Below, piece after piece: positions 45,666 to 54,035 of a stretch of 57,694 nucleotides of DNA; the first letter of the stretch is position 1; the number at the start of each line of letters is the position of its first letter. Location: positions 1 through 57,694 of the forward strand of contig PMLJ01000032.1 in NCBI GenBank assembly GCA_003158855.1, written 5' to 3'. The notes under the pieces were generated by a model. It saw nothing but the letters and a program-made list of their open reading frames with translations, ran no database searches and was not told where the DNA came from. The translations under genes were made by a program, and so were the position numbers. The stretch comes from Acidimicrobiaceae bacterium. Its GTDB lineage: Bacteria > Actinomycetota > Acidimicrobiia > Acidimicrobiales > RAAP-2.

Positions 45666-46466
45666 TTAGGACCAAACTCGGCGCGCTTCGGGCCACTCAA
45701 CCCCGGTTGCGACACAGAGCAGTTCGGTGAGCACCCGGGCGGTGGCCCCCCAGACGATGTCACCGGGAACCTGGAAGAAGTAGATCGGAAAGTAACCCTC
45801 TGGATCGACACCGGGGCGCACGTTCTCGCGGCGCCAGCGCTCTTCGAGGAATGCTTCGTCGGCGACCAGTTCGGCAAGGGAGGTCGTGAAGACCCTCTCC
45901 ACCTCGGCGGGGTCCGCGGTGAGGGTGGGACGACCCTCGAGAACCCCAATTACCGGCCAAATCGCCGATCCCGAGGCAAATGTCACAATTGGACTGAGCC
46001 AACCCACCGGCTCAACCATTGAAGGGAGCAGGCCGACCTCCTCCTCAGCCTCGCGCAGCGCCGTCTGGATTGGCGTCTCTTGCCCGTCGCTTCTACCGCC
46101 CGGCAGGGCGATCTCGCCGCGGTGGCTACGAAGCTTGAAGGACCTTCGGGTCAGAATCACGTGCGTTTCGCCATCCTCTTCGAACAGCGCGACGAGCACC
46201 GCGGACTTCCGGGTGATGGGTTCGAACGCGCCGTCGGCCACGCCGGCCATCTCCACGGGGTCGCCCGGAATCGTCGAGATATCGAAGGTGCGTCCACTGT
46301 CCCTCAGGCGGTTCACCACCAGTTCGAGGGTGAAACCCATTCGTTGCGAGGGTGCGAGTTGCGACCAGGGAGCGGGCGCGCCACGGCGGATGTCGTCGGG
46401 CTCCGGGATCACCTGCGGATACGCATGGTCTCCGAAGCGCGACGGCCACTCGTCGTTACGCGTCAT
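45666..46466 (-). CDS. NUDIX hydrolase, CoA-pyrophosphatase-like
   Basis: This 266-residue protein contains a NUDIX box, GGRSDGQETPIQTALREAEE followed by EVGL, matching G-x5-E-x7-REUxEExGU. The preceding LRSHRGEIALPGG is typical of the CoA diphosphatase (NudL/YeaB-like) group. It would hydrolyse a nucleotide diphosphate derivative, perhaps CoA. ATG 46466 is chosen because GGGAG lies about six bases upstream; a longer frame exists. It is divergent from the MMPL gene. Confidence 0.88.
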   Translation of the reverse strand: MTRNDEWPSRFGDHAYPQVIPEPDDIRRGAPAPWSQLAPSQRMGFTLELVVNRLRDSGRTFDISTIPGDPVEMAGVADGAFEPITRKSAVLVALFEEDGETHVILTRRSFKLRSHRGEIALPGGRSDGQETPIQTALREAEEEVGLLPSMVEPVGWLSPIVTFASGSAIWPVIGVLEGRPTLTADPAEVERVFTTSLAELVADEAFLEERWRRENVRPGVDPEGYFPIYFFQVPGDIVWGATARVLTELLCVATGVEWPEARRVWS

Positions 46467-46552
46467 TGAATCTCCCCTAGTGTGGAAGCGCACAAAGTGC
46501 ACGACTGAATTTTACTCGGTTTCCCTGCTTTTCAACCCTGGAGAAAGTCCTC

Positions 46553-48715
46553 ATGAAGACCCTTGCGCGCTCGAGCGTTCGCCGCCGTTGGTATGTCCTC
46601 GTCGGATGGATAGTGCTGTTCATCGGCATCAACGTCGCCGCCCAGACCGCCGGATCCGCCTACTCCAACAACTTCACTTTTCCCGGCACCAACTCCACCC
46701 ACGCCCAGGCGCTCCTCGCCGCCGGCTTCACCCAGAAATCGGGTGACGCCGACCAGATCGTCTTCCACGTGACCACTGGGACCTTGGCCAAGGACGAGTC
46801 AAAGATTCAGAAGGTACTCGCCAAGATCGCCAAGCTCCCCTCGGTCGCCAGCGTCTCATCGCCCTTCTGCCCCGCCAGCGAAGCGACGTGCCTCGGCGCC
46901 ACGCAGATGAGCAAGAACCACCAGATCGCCTACGCCGTCGTGAGCTTCTCCAAGCAGGCCTTCCAACTGAAGCTCCCCCAGATCAAGGCTGTCGAGACGG
47001 TCGGCGAGACCGTTCGTTCGAGCTCACTCGAGGTCGAGTTCGGCGGCAACGCCTTCGGCCAGCTCGACGCCCAGAGGGGAAGTCCCGGCGAGATCTTCGG
47101 ACTCATCGCGACCGCCATAGTGCTCGTTCTGGCCTTCGGTTCCTTCTGGGCCATGCTCCTGCCCCTCGGGGTTGCCCTCTTCGCGCTCGGCATAGCTTCC
47201 GCCGCGACCACCCTGATGAGCCACGGCCTCGCCATCGCCCAGTTTGCGCCAATACTGGGCTCGCTGATCGGACTGGGTGTTGGAATTGACTACGCGCTCT
47301 TCATCGTCACGAGAAGCCGGCAGGGCTTGAAACGCGGTCTGAGCGTCGAAGACTCGATCATTACGGCGGTGAATACATCCGGGCGCGCGGTGCTCTTCGC
47401 CGGCTCAACGGTGTGCGTGGCCCTGCTCGGCATGCTGGTGCTCCGACTTTCGTTCCTCAACGGCGTCGCCATCGCCGCGTCGGTGACGGTCTTGATCACG
47501 ATGTTCGCCTCGCTGACGTTGCTGCCGGCGCTGTTGGGCTTTCAAAAGCACCATGCCCTCAGCCGCAAGGAGCGTCGCTCGCTCGCCGCCAACGGGCCCG
47601 AGCCGGCGGTCGTAGAAGGCGGATGGCAGCGTTGGGCGAAGTTCGTCGCGCGTCACCCCCGGGTTCTGTCCGCGGCCGCGCTCGCGCTCATCGTCACCGC
47701 GACAGTCCCCTACTTCTCGCTGCACCTGGGCAGTTCCGACCAGGGGTCCGACCCCGCGAGCTCGACGACCCGCCACGCCTACGACCTCCTGGCCCAGGGT
47801 TTCGGGCCGGGCTTCAACGGGCCGCTTACGGTCGTCGGTGCCATCCACTCGTCGGCCGACAAGACCACCATGGAGAGACTCGACGCGACGCTACAGGGCA
47901 AGGCTGACATTGTCGCGGTGAGCCCGCTCATCATGAACCCCAAGGGAACGGTCGGTCTCATCACCGTTGTTTCGAAGTCGAGTCCCCAGGACACCGCCAC
48001 CTCGAATCTGATCACGACAATTCGCAACAAGTACATCCCGGCCGCGACCTCGACCACGCATACGGCGATCTACGTCGGCGGCATCACCGCCATCTTTGGC
48101 GACTTCGCGTCGGTACTGAAGAGCAAGCTCCCTCTCTTCGTCGGCGTCATTGTGCTGCTCGGCTGCCTGCTGTTGATGGTCGCCTTCCGGAGCGTTCTGA
48201 TCCCGCTCACCGCCGCCGTCATGAACCTGCTCGCCGCCGCGGCATCCTTCGGGCTCGTCGTCGCGGTGTTCCAGTGGGGCTGGGGCAGCAACATCATCGG
48301 AGCTGGCAGCGGCCCGGTGGAGTCCTTCTTGCCGATCATCATGATCGCCATCCTGTTCGGGCTCTCCATGGACTACCAGGTCTTCCTCGTCTCTCGCATG
48401 CACGAGGAATGGCTGAACACCGGAAGCAACGAGGAAGCGATTGTCCGCGGCCAGGCCAACACCGGCCAGGTCATCACGGCCGCCGCCCTCATCATGATCT
48501 GCGTGTTCTCCTCGTTCGCCTTCGGGGGCCAGCGGATCATCGCCGAGTTCGGCATTGGCCTCGGGGGCGCGGTGCTGATGGATGCGTTCATCCTGCGAAC
48601 CGTGCTCGTGCCATCCTTGATGCACTTCTTCGGCAAGGCGAACTGGTGGATGCCCAAGTGGCTCGACCGTGCCGTGCCGCACCTTGCGCTTGAGGCGACC
48701 GAAGACGTCGACTGA
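46553..48715 (+). CDS. MMPL family RND transporter
   Basis: This 720-residue membrane transporter has two repeats of a periplasmic loop plus a six-helix bundle. The transmembrane motifs GLGVGIDYALFIVTRSRQG (first half) and LFGLSMDYQVFLVSRMHEEW (second half) hold the proton-relay Asp-Tyr pairs of MMPL proteins. MMPL transporters export lipids or siderophores; the substrate here is unknown. A perfect hairpin lies nine bases after the stop, after which coding density drops sharply. Confidence 0.94.
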   Translation: MKTLARSSVRRRWYVLVGWIVLFIGINVAAQTAGSAYSNNFTFPGTNSTHAQALLAAGFTQKSGDADQIVFHVTTGTLAKDESKIQKVLAKIAKLPSVASVSSPFCPASEATCLGATQMSKNHQIAYAVVSFSKQAFQLKLPQIKAVETVGETVRSSSLEVEFGGNAFGQLDAQRGSPGEIFGLIATAIVLVLAFGSFWAMLLPLGVALFALGIASAATTLMSHGLAIAQFAPILGSLIGLGVGIDYALFIVTRSRQGLKRGLSVEDSIITAVNTSGRAVLFAGSTVCVALLGMLVLRLSFLNGVAIAASVTVLITMFASLTLLPALLGFQKHHALSRKERRSLAANGPEPAVVEGGWQRWAKFVARHPRVLSAAALALIVTATVPYFSLHLGSSDQGSDPASSTTRHAYDLLAQGFGPGFNGPLTVVGAIHSSADKTTMERLDATLQGKADIVAVSPLIMNPKGTVGLITVVSKSSPQDTATSNLITTIRNKYIPAATSTTHTAIYVGGITAIFGDFASVLKSKLPLFVGVIVLLGCLLLMVAFRSVLIPLTAAVMNLLAAAASFGLVVAVFQWGWGSNIIGAGSGPVESFLPIIMIAILFGLSMDYQVFLVSRMHEEWLNTGSNEEAIVRGQANTGQVITAAALIMICVFSSFAFGGQRIIAEFGIGLGGAVLMDAFILRTVLVPSLMHFFGKANWWMPKWLDRAVPHLALEATEDVD

Positions 48716-48723
48716 GTATGGAC

Positions 48724-48759
48724 GCGCGTAGCCCGCGCGTCGTCGCGCGGGCTACGCGC
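48724..48759 (+). terminator. perfect 16-bp hairpin after the MMPL gene
   Basis: GCGCGTAGCCCGCGCG at 48724-48739 is exactly inverted at 48744-48759 with a TCGT loop. There is no T-run, so it may be an atypical terminator or a palindromic repeat. It marks the boundary to the decayed region. Confidence 0.6.
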
Positions 48760-48869
48760 CCGTGTTGAAGGCGTCTGCAGGTAATCCCACGCAGGAGAAA
48801 TGTCGGCAATCCGCCGCGGCGTGGTGAGGTCGACTGTCATGCGCGAACCGGCGGCACCCTGCTGACAAC

Positions 48870-49067
48870 ACTCGTCTCGGTGGCCGAGACGTCCTTGGAG
48901 GCGTGACGGAGAACGCGGGCGAGTGTAAGGTCCTCTCGGGAGGCCGCAACGGACCGTTGACGCTCCGAGCCGCCGACGCCCATCTCCAGGTGGTGCTGGC
49001 GACCGGCGAGGCGGTCCCGCTCGTCGCCAGACTCGGTCCCTGGTGGGTAAGCCGGATCTACGACTGA
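48870..49067 (+). pseudogene. C-terminal remnant of an ImuB-like protein, copy 1
   Basis: Reading the frame that ends at the TGA (49065-49067) gives LTLRAADAHLQVVLATGEAV followed by PLVARLGPWWVSRIYD. This matches the usual end of ImuB, the Y-family-like mutasome adaptor (an LQVVxxDGxxxLLxxxxGxWWxxxxYD pattern). Nothing of the catalytic region precedes it: upstream is the MMPL gene and a hairpin. A DnaE2-like start overlaps the stop (TGATG), as in genuine imuB-dnaE2 operons. I read it as a decayed remnant. Confidence 0.65.
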
Positions 49068-49250
49068 TGACGGTCTACGCCGAACTTCACGCGCACTCGC
49101 GACTCAGCTTCTCGGGCGGAGCGGGCGGCCCGAAGAGCTCGTCGCCGAAGAAGCGCAAGCCCCAATGACGGCGATGACCGTCGCGGTCTGCTCGCTTGGC
49201 GCGCGCGGCGCGAGTACCTGCGTGGGGTGGCGGCGCGGCTGCGCGACGAC
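49067..49250 (+). pseudogene. N-terminal remnant of error-prone DNA polymerase DnaE2, copy 1
   Basis: The frame begins MTVYAELHAHSRLSF, the PHP-domain start of DnaE2 polymerases. After about 20 codons a frameshift is needed to continue with PEELVAEEAQAPMTAM, which fits the next conserved segment; the original frame stops soon after. Only about 5 percent of a normal dnaE2 is present. It overlaps the ImuB-like tail by one base. Confidence 0.7.
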
Positions 49251-49391
49251 CACGCTCGCCACCGTCAGCGCGAGTTCCAAGGAGGCGACCCCGGTCGACT
49301 TCGCCCCCGCACGCGCGCACGAGCGTCACAACTCCGACGGTTTCCGCGTTGCTTCAGACACCGTCGACCGCCGTTCGACGAGCGGACATCC

Positions 49392-49476
49392 GATTCACGG
49401 TTCGACCAGCGAGAACGGCATTTTCATCGTCGTTGGCCCTCCGACGGGCCATTCCGTGATTCACGGTTCGACCAGC
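49392..49476. repeat. 19-bp direct repeat, 66-bp period
   Basis: GATTCACGGTTCGACCAGC occurs at 49392-49410 and again at 49458-49476. The intervening sequence is not obviously repeated. The pair lies between the two mutasome remnants and may mark the local duplication or slippage that produced them. Confidence 0.75.
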
Positions 49477-49639
49477 CATAACGTGAAACCCGTTTCTGCT
49501 CTATTCAACCTCGTTCGCGCGTTCGACGTGGGTGGTGTGAACTCGAAGGCCGATCGGCGCCACCTGCGCACGACGACAATACTCGTCACTACCGTCAATG
49601 TGGGCTTCGACGAGATGACCTCGGTCGACTTCATGCCGC

Positions 49640-49752
49640 CCGGTTGGAGGACATCTCATGCCGCGATGGTTCTCATCGTCACCCGCGACGCGGGTACTGG
49701 TGGATCAACGCTCGACGGCCGCTGGCGGGCAGTCGGGATCTGCGACCAATGA
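49640..49752 (+). pseudogene. C-terminal remnant of an ImuB-like protein, copy 2
   Basis: The frame ending at TGA 49750-49752 reads HAAMVLIVTRDAG and then LDGRWRAVGICDQ. This aligns with copy 1 (HLQVVLATGEA and GPWWVSRIYD) and with ImuB C-termini. Part of the region between is missing. A DnaE2-like start overlaps by four bases (ATGA). Confidence 0.6.
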
Positions 49753-49880
49753 CGGTCTACGCCGAACTTCACGCATACTCGGGATTCAGCTTCCTCGACG
49801 GAGCGAGCGACCCCGGAGGACTCGTCGCCGAAGTCGTGCGAGTCCTGACGACGGTGGCCACCGTCACAGCCTGCTCGCCC
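49749..49880 (+). pseudogene. N-terminal remnant of DnaE2, copy 2
   Basis: The frame reads MTVYAELHAYSGFSFLDGAS and continues DPGGLVAEVVRVLTTVATVT, a better preserved DnaE2 N-terminus than copy 1 and without its frameshift. It then diverges from any DnaE2 sequence I can recognise, so the rest of the polymerase is absent. Confidence 0.7.
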
Positions 49881-49885
49881 AACAC

Positions 49886-49960
49886 GCCCGCAGGAGGAGC
49901 TTCCATGTCGCGATGGTCATCACCCTCACCCGCGACACGGGTTGGTTCCGCGTCCGAAGC
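49886..49960 (+). pseudogene. third partial copy of the ImuB-tail segment
   Basis: The DNA around GAGGAGCTTCCATGTCGCGA and the following ATCACCCTCACCCGCGACAC resembles 49650-49700 (GAGGACATCTCATGCCGCGA; ATCGTCACCCGCGACGC). Translated it gives HVAMVITLTRDTGWF, aligning with HAAMVLIVTRDAG of copy 2. It has no following DnaE2 start. Confidence 0.5.
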
Positions 49961-49961
49961 C

Positions 49962-50210
49962 TCAGTGCGCCGCCATGGCCATCGGATTGGGCGTCGGAGG
50001 GGCGATCCTGGAGAGAGTGTTGCTGTCCACGTGAGAAAATGGCGTCTGAAGTCCGGGTATCTCGAGAACAGCCTCCTCCTCGTATGACCACGTTCCGTCG
50101 GTGGCGATCGAGAAGCGAAGCTTGAAACCGACCGTGCGAAAGGCCCGGTCCAGGATTGGCTTCGAAAGGATCCCGTAGACCGGCGATCCGATGCCGCCTC
50201 GACTTCGAAC
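49962..50210 (-). pseudogene. orphan C-terminal coding remnant
   Basis: The minus strand holds about 80 clean codons ending in TGA (49962-49964), including GSPVYGILSKPILDRAFRTV, then GFKLRFSIATDGTWSYEEEA, VLEIPGLQTPFSHVDSNTL and APPTPNPMA. The composition looks like a real protein tail with no start codon; an in-frame stop precedes it. I cannot name the family. It is probably the 3' remnant of a gene lost by deletion. Confidence 0.5.
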
Positions 50211-50433
50211 TCGGCGTCACGGGATCGGCGCGACCCGAGGCGAGCAGCGCCTGCCCGCGAGGGATGGCGAGGAGTTGGCAGCCGACCCACCGGCGCTGGA
50301 GGAGATCGTTCGAACCGCTGGCAACTGAACAATGGTGATGATCCGCCTCCACGGTGAATCAAGGAGAGGCGATGGTGTCTCGCTGCGAAACCAGGGCGCT
50401 GTGCTCAATCCGGGGCCAGCCACAAACTCACAA

Positions 50434-50481
50434 GCCAGTTATCCCTTCGCATCGCAAAGATCGCGTCGCGGGATAACTGGC
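50434..50481. repeat. 12-bp inverted repeat with 24-nt spacer
   Basis: GCCAGTTATCCC at 50434-50445 is perfectly inverted as GGGATAACTGGC at 50470-50481. It lies 27 bases behind the stop of the minus-strand gene at 50509, so it could be that gene's terminator, but the loop is long and no T-run follows on the minus strand. A protein-binding or recombination site is equally possible. Confidence 0.7.
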
Positions 50482-50508
50482 GTGAGTGCAGAAGACCCAG
50501 TAACAGGA

Positions 50509-51015
50509 CTACCTTCTGAAGTTTCCATTCCAGCTCGAGCCACCACCGCTGTGGTTACCCCGGCCGAAGGATCCACGGCCGCCGAACGAATGGTTGGCGC
50601 CACCTGAATGGTGACCGCAGTCTCTGCCGTTAGAGCCAGACTGGGCGGGAAGGACCTTGATCGAGGTGACGGTGACGGGGGTCGTCGCCGACAGCACCAG
50701 GACGACTCGGTCCGGGCTGGCCAACGTCACGCCGGCATCAAGGCCGGTGATCGTGGTCGCCGCGGTCAGCGCGTAGGTCGTTGGGGTCGTGCTGCCCTTG
50801 GCCAGGATCGAGATTGACGTGCCGGCCACGTAGGTCGAGACGACACCGAAGGCCCAACTCCCCTGGGACTGTGTTGTGCTGTCATGCTGGTAGCGCGATG
50901 AGTGATGACCGCGCTGTGAAGCCGAGGCGATGCCGGCGGTACTCGCCGCAAGGCCCACGCTTAATAGGGTCGCAACGACAACTCGCCCGGCCACCTTCGT
51001 CTTGATCCTGAACAT
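50509..51015 (-). CDS. secreted protein, DUF5666-like, with Gly/His/Ser-rich tail
   Basis: This 168-residue protein has a signal peptide (basic start MFRIKTKVAGR, hydrophobic core, probable cut near ASA-SQRG). It continues with a short beta-rich part: GVVSTYVAGTSISIL, TYALTAATTITGL and VVLVLSATTPVTV. The pattern resembles DUF5666 domains. The C-terminus is rich in Gly, His, Ser and Arg and could bind metal. ATG 51015 follows AAGGAG; a longer open frame exists. Function unknown. Confidence 0.75.
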   Translation of the reverse strand: MFRIKTKVAGRVVVATLLSVGLAASTAGIASASQRGHHSSRYQHDSTTQSQGSWAFGVVSTYVAGTSISILAKGSTTPTTYALTAATTITGLDAGVTLASPDRVVLVLSATTPVTVTSIKVLPAQSGSNGRDCGHHSGGANHSFGGRGSFGRGNHSGGGSSWNGNFRR

Positions 51016-51258
51016 TCGTGCTCCTTCATTGGATCCACCCAAGATGATCTCGGACTTGACAAAGTTTCGCATCCGATGTTGAGAAACCCCTGCGAAAGAT
51101 CTGTGGGCGCCCTCCGACAACCCCAAATTCTGGACAATTCCACGTGGTAATCAGTCGGTGCAGGAGAAATCAAGAAGTTCAGCCTCAAGCGTGGATCCGA
51201 TTCGCGAACCTTGAACTCGAGGGCCGCCAAACGATAGCGCCCACTGAGAGTGCCACTG

Positions 51259-51852
51259 CTACTTGATCTTCGCCACTGCCTTGGCGGCCAGTCCCAGAAA
51301 CTGACTCAGATTCACGGAGGGATAATTGCCTTCCAGGATTCCCAGAATGACGCTGCCCTTGCGCACGATCAGGTAGTCGGCCTTCACTGTTACGTGCTTG
51401 CCGACCACAACGATCGAATACGCCACGCTCGCGTTTCCGTAGCGGGAAAGGCTCAGCCGACGAACGGTCCCTTTCACCGGGTAGCCCCCAAGGTCCCCAG
51501 CCACACTCCGGCACCGTGCGATCGTCGAAGCGATCTTCTTGTACGCCGAGGTGGCACTTGAGTACGTCGTGATGGTCTCGTCAAACAGCGGCAGATCCCC
51601 GCGGCCCAAGTAGAAGACCTGCACGCGGTGGGTCTCCTTGACGCCCTTTGGCTCGAGGAGACTCGCCAGACAACCGAGCCTCGGATCCCCGCGCGGCACA
51701 CTGGCCGTCCAACCCGCCGGCACTTGGCCAATGCTCAGCGATTCAGCCCGGAGTCGAGCAACAGAGACCGTCGCCGCTGATCCGACACCCACCGACGAAA
51801 GCGTGATGAGAACCGCTGAAACCAACGCAGACACCGTAACAAGACGCTTCAT
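51259..51852 (-). CDS. secreted protein of unknown function
   Basis: This 197-residue protein has a clear signal peptide (MKRLVTVSALVSAVLITLSS, probable cut after GSA). The mature part has two cysteines (GCLASLL and ARCRSV) that could form a disulfide, and an alternating pattern ending in a hydrophobic C-terminal helix. The layout resembles extracytoplasmic sensor-like domains such as PknH_C, but I cannot confirm it. It is 243 nt downstream of nothing coding and lies upstream of another secreted-protein gene on the same strand. Confidence 0.7.
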   Translation of the reverse strand: MKRLVTVSALVSAVLITLSSVGVGSAATVSVARLRAESLSIGQVPAGWTASVPRGDPRLGCLASLLEPKGVKETHRVQVFYLGRGDLPLFDETITTYSSATSAYKKIASTIARCRSVAGDLGGYPVKGTVRRLSLSRYGNASVAYSIVVVGKHVTVKADYLIVRKGSVILGILEGNYPSVNLSQFLGLAAKAVAKIK

Positions 51853-52202
51853 CGCACTCCTTCATCTCACCTCCACATCTACACCTCTGGGGGGAAGAAA
51901 TGTTAGGTACCTTGGTCACTTCTTGCTCGATGGAGTCGAGGCCAGCGCTGTCTCACCCGTGAAGGAAACGAGCGCCCGCGGATCCGGCGCATCGTCCGCG
52001 AACTCCATCATCAGCGACAGGTGGTTCGCACCGGTGTCAACCCTTGATTGGCTGTTCACGCAGTTCCAACTTCATGAGTCGAAGAAGGTTGATGCCAGAG
52101 GTCCAGCGTGACCGATGTGGCGAACCGCGCTCGCTGGCTCAAGACATGACAACTGCCGCAAGTCTTCAACTCCAGAGCCCGACGCCGAGTCCGGCCGCCA
52201 GA
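51853..52202. other. non-coding gap with a short coding-like remnant
   Basis: This 350-nt gap has no convincing gene. On the minus strand, 51916-52071 is open and reads GANHLSLMMEFADDAPDPRA before a TGA, which looks like a protein tail; an in-frame stop precedes it and the only ATGs leave 30 or 31 codons. No promoter or hairpin is evident. Confidence 0.4.
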
Positions 52203-52841
52203 TCAAGACTGCCGCTTGCGACGTGCGGCCATCCAGGTAAAGGGTTGAATCGTGCCCGTCGGAGTGGTGTGGCGTTCATTCCTGCATTCGAGGACGTCAA
52301 AACCGTCTCCGAGCACCGCCGCAAGTCCTTCGGCGCTGTAGCGGGTCACGGGAAGTCCGGAGCAGTACTCGGGACCGTCCGGCGCGAACGTGGCAAGAAT
52401 AACTGCGCCGCCCTGAGCCAGAGAACGATCAAGAAGCGCCAGATAGACCTCGACCTGCTCTCCCGCCAGGAAATGGAAGACGGCCCGGTCGTGCCACACG
52501 TCGTATCGCCGCTCGGGCTGCCAGGTCAGCAGGTCCTGGGCGGTCCACACGACACCTTGCGAGGCGCCGACCCTCTGGATGCTGGCCTGGAGCGCCAACT
52601 CCGAGATATCGAGAACGGCTATGTCCGAGAAGCCTCTGACGAGCAGGTGATCCACGAGGGTTGACTCCCCTCCCCCGACGTCGATGATGGCGTCGTCGAC
52701 CGCCACGTCGAGGGCGTCCAGCAATTCGAGTGAGACAGCTGGCTCACTCTGGTACCAACTGCGCGCGCTCGCGTCCCTTGCGGCGTAGACGGTGTCCCAG
52801 TATCGCTGGCGCTCGAAAGAGCTCGTCTGATCGTCGGTCAC
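52203..52841 (-). CDS. class I SAM-dependent methyltransferase
   Basis: This 212-residue protein has the SAM-binding motif I DAIIDVGGGESTLVDHLL (about residues 48-65), the acidic residue closing beta-2 in IAVLDISELAL, and a motif near YDVWHDRAVFHFL. It resembles the small tellurite-resistance or thiopurine-type methyltransferases seen in actinobacteria. The substrate is unknown. Upstream lies the first 20-bp repeat. Confidence 0.87.
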   Translation of the reverse strand: MTDDQTSSFERQRYWDTVYAARDASARSWYQSEPAVSLELLDALDVAVDDAIIDVGGGESTLVDHLLVRGFSDIAVLDISELALQASIQRVGASQGVVWTAQDLLTWQPERRYDVWHDRAVFHFLAGEQVEVYLALLDRSLAQGGAVILATFAPDGPEYCSGLPVTRYSAEGLAAVLGDGFDVLECRNERHTTPTGTIQPFTWMAARRKRQS

Positions 52842-53262
52842 TCAAGTAACTGTATCGACGAGCCGTTCGCGGCGGTGAAGCCCGTCCGCACGTCGGGCCG
52901 TTGCGGCCAAGGCCCCAATCTGACCAGGTTGACGGTCTGGGAGGATGTCCAGTGTCGCAGGTCTGCCACCATCCACTTGCGACGTGGTGCATCGGAACCC
53001 TGAGTGGTGTCGAGGGCCCCACGTTGGGAATGTCACCCTGCACTGGCCGTGAGAAGGAAGTTGGTGTCGCAGGACCGGAGTCGACAATCTCCGGCGGGAG
53101 AATCAGTAGGTGGTCGCAAGGGTCAGACCCACGTTGTGTCTCAAGAGCCACTCAAGGAGCCTGCGGTTCGATTCCAAGGAACTCCGCCTTGGAAACATGT
53201 CTTTCGCCCCTACCACGTGTCCTCTGTCGCGCCTAGACCGATCTGTTACGGAGGAGTTCGCC
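52842..53262. other. gap before the flavodoxin-like gene, with repeat copy A
   Basis: This 421-nt stretch between the divergent methyltransferase and flavodoxin-like genes has no gene I can support. It holds repeat copy A (52964-52983) and a TGGTGTCGCAGG at 53062-53073, which resembles the TGGTGTCGGAGG elements near 56.5 and 56.96 kb. The flavodoxin ribosome-binding site GGAGGAG lies at its end. Confidence 0.5.
52964..52983 (+). repeat. dispersed 20-bp repeat, copy A
   Basis: TGCCACCATCCACTTGCGAC. It differs from copy B at one of 20 positions. It lies upstream of the flavodoxin-like gene. Confidence 0.75.
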
Positions 53263-53757
53263 ATGCAGATCGAGTACATACATGCCTCGAAGTACGGTAA
53301 CGGGGCCAAAGTCGCGGAGGAGTTCAAGAAACTCATGGCCGCCAGGAACGTCGTGGTCAATGTTCACCACGTCAAGGACGTGCGGCCCACGCAGATGGCT
53401 CCGGCCGAGTTGTACCTGTTCAGCTCACCTGGACGCATGGGAAAGCCGATCGGCACAATGCGCCGGTTCCTGAGGAAGGCACGGCTGCCCGTTGGCACGA
53501 AGTACGCGATTCTGACCACCGAGTCCGCCGCGGTACCCGATAAGAAGACCGGGCGAATGCCAACCGAGGAAGAGTTGGCCAAGTGGCACCGCATCATCCC
53601 GATCATGGTCGAGATCCTGCGAAGTAAGGGTCTGGTCAACGTTCTCGAAGGAAAGGTCTTGGTTACGGGAATCAAAGGACCTTTAGAGGAGGGCTGGCAG
53701 AAGAAGGTTCAAGCCTTCGTCGACGAGTTGCTCTTGCTCACCGTCCAGACCCATTAG
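53263..53757 (+). CDS. flavodoxin-like domain protein
   Basis: This 164-residue protein starts with MQIEYIHASKYGNGAKVAEE, a flavodoxin-type beta-strand and phosphate loop, and contains LYLFSSPGRMGKPIGTMRRF as the second loop. FMN binding is likely but the flavin-contacting residues are not fully canonical. ATG 53263 follows GGAGGAG; an open frame continues upstream without such a site. Repeat copy B begins four bases after the stop. The partner is unknown. Confidence 0.8.
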   Translation: MQIEYIHASKYGNGAKVAEEFKKLMAARNVVVNVHHVKDVRPTQMAPAELYLFSSPGRMGKPIGTMRRFLRKARLPVGTKYAILTTESAAVPDKKTGRMPTEEELAKWHRIIPIMVEILRSKGLVNVLEGKVLVTGIKGPLEEGWQKKVQAFVDELLLLTVQTH

Positions 53758-53760
53758 GGA

Positions 53761-53780
53761 TGCCACCATCCACTGGCGAC
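53761..53780 (+). repeat. dispersed 20-bp repeat, copy B
   Basis: TGCCACCATCCACTGGCGAC, beginning three bases after the flavodoxin-like gene's stop codon. Confidence 0.75.
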
Positions 53781-54035
53781 TCGTGCCACCTCGGACTTGA
53801 TTGAAGATCAGGGCCGACAACGGATCCGCCGGTTGGTCGCCTAACCAGCAATTCGTGAGCGGGCAAGGTCAATGTCTTGTTGCCCCTGCGTAGCGTGGAA
53901 TGGCCTTGAACCATCATCTTGCGGCGAACGAAATCCCCGGCTGGTAGTCGGCGTTCGTGTTCGGCTGAAGGTCTCATGAAAACGGCTCATGGAGACACTA
54001 AAGTCTCATTTTGACTTTCCTAGGAGGTTTTCAAT

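Noticed and set aside
49165-49752. Continuous 195-codon plus-strand gene across the mutasome remnants
   Set aside because: Its start lies inside the DnaE2-like head and its end is the ImuB-like tail of the next copy; the middle matches nothing and contains the 19-bp repeat, so the frame is accidental.
53758-53870. Integron attC site after the flavodoxin-like gene
   Set aside because: A GCCTAAC matching the R'' pattern is present near 53840, but no paired GTTRRRY core is correctly placed and no integron integrase is in the window.
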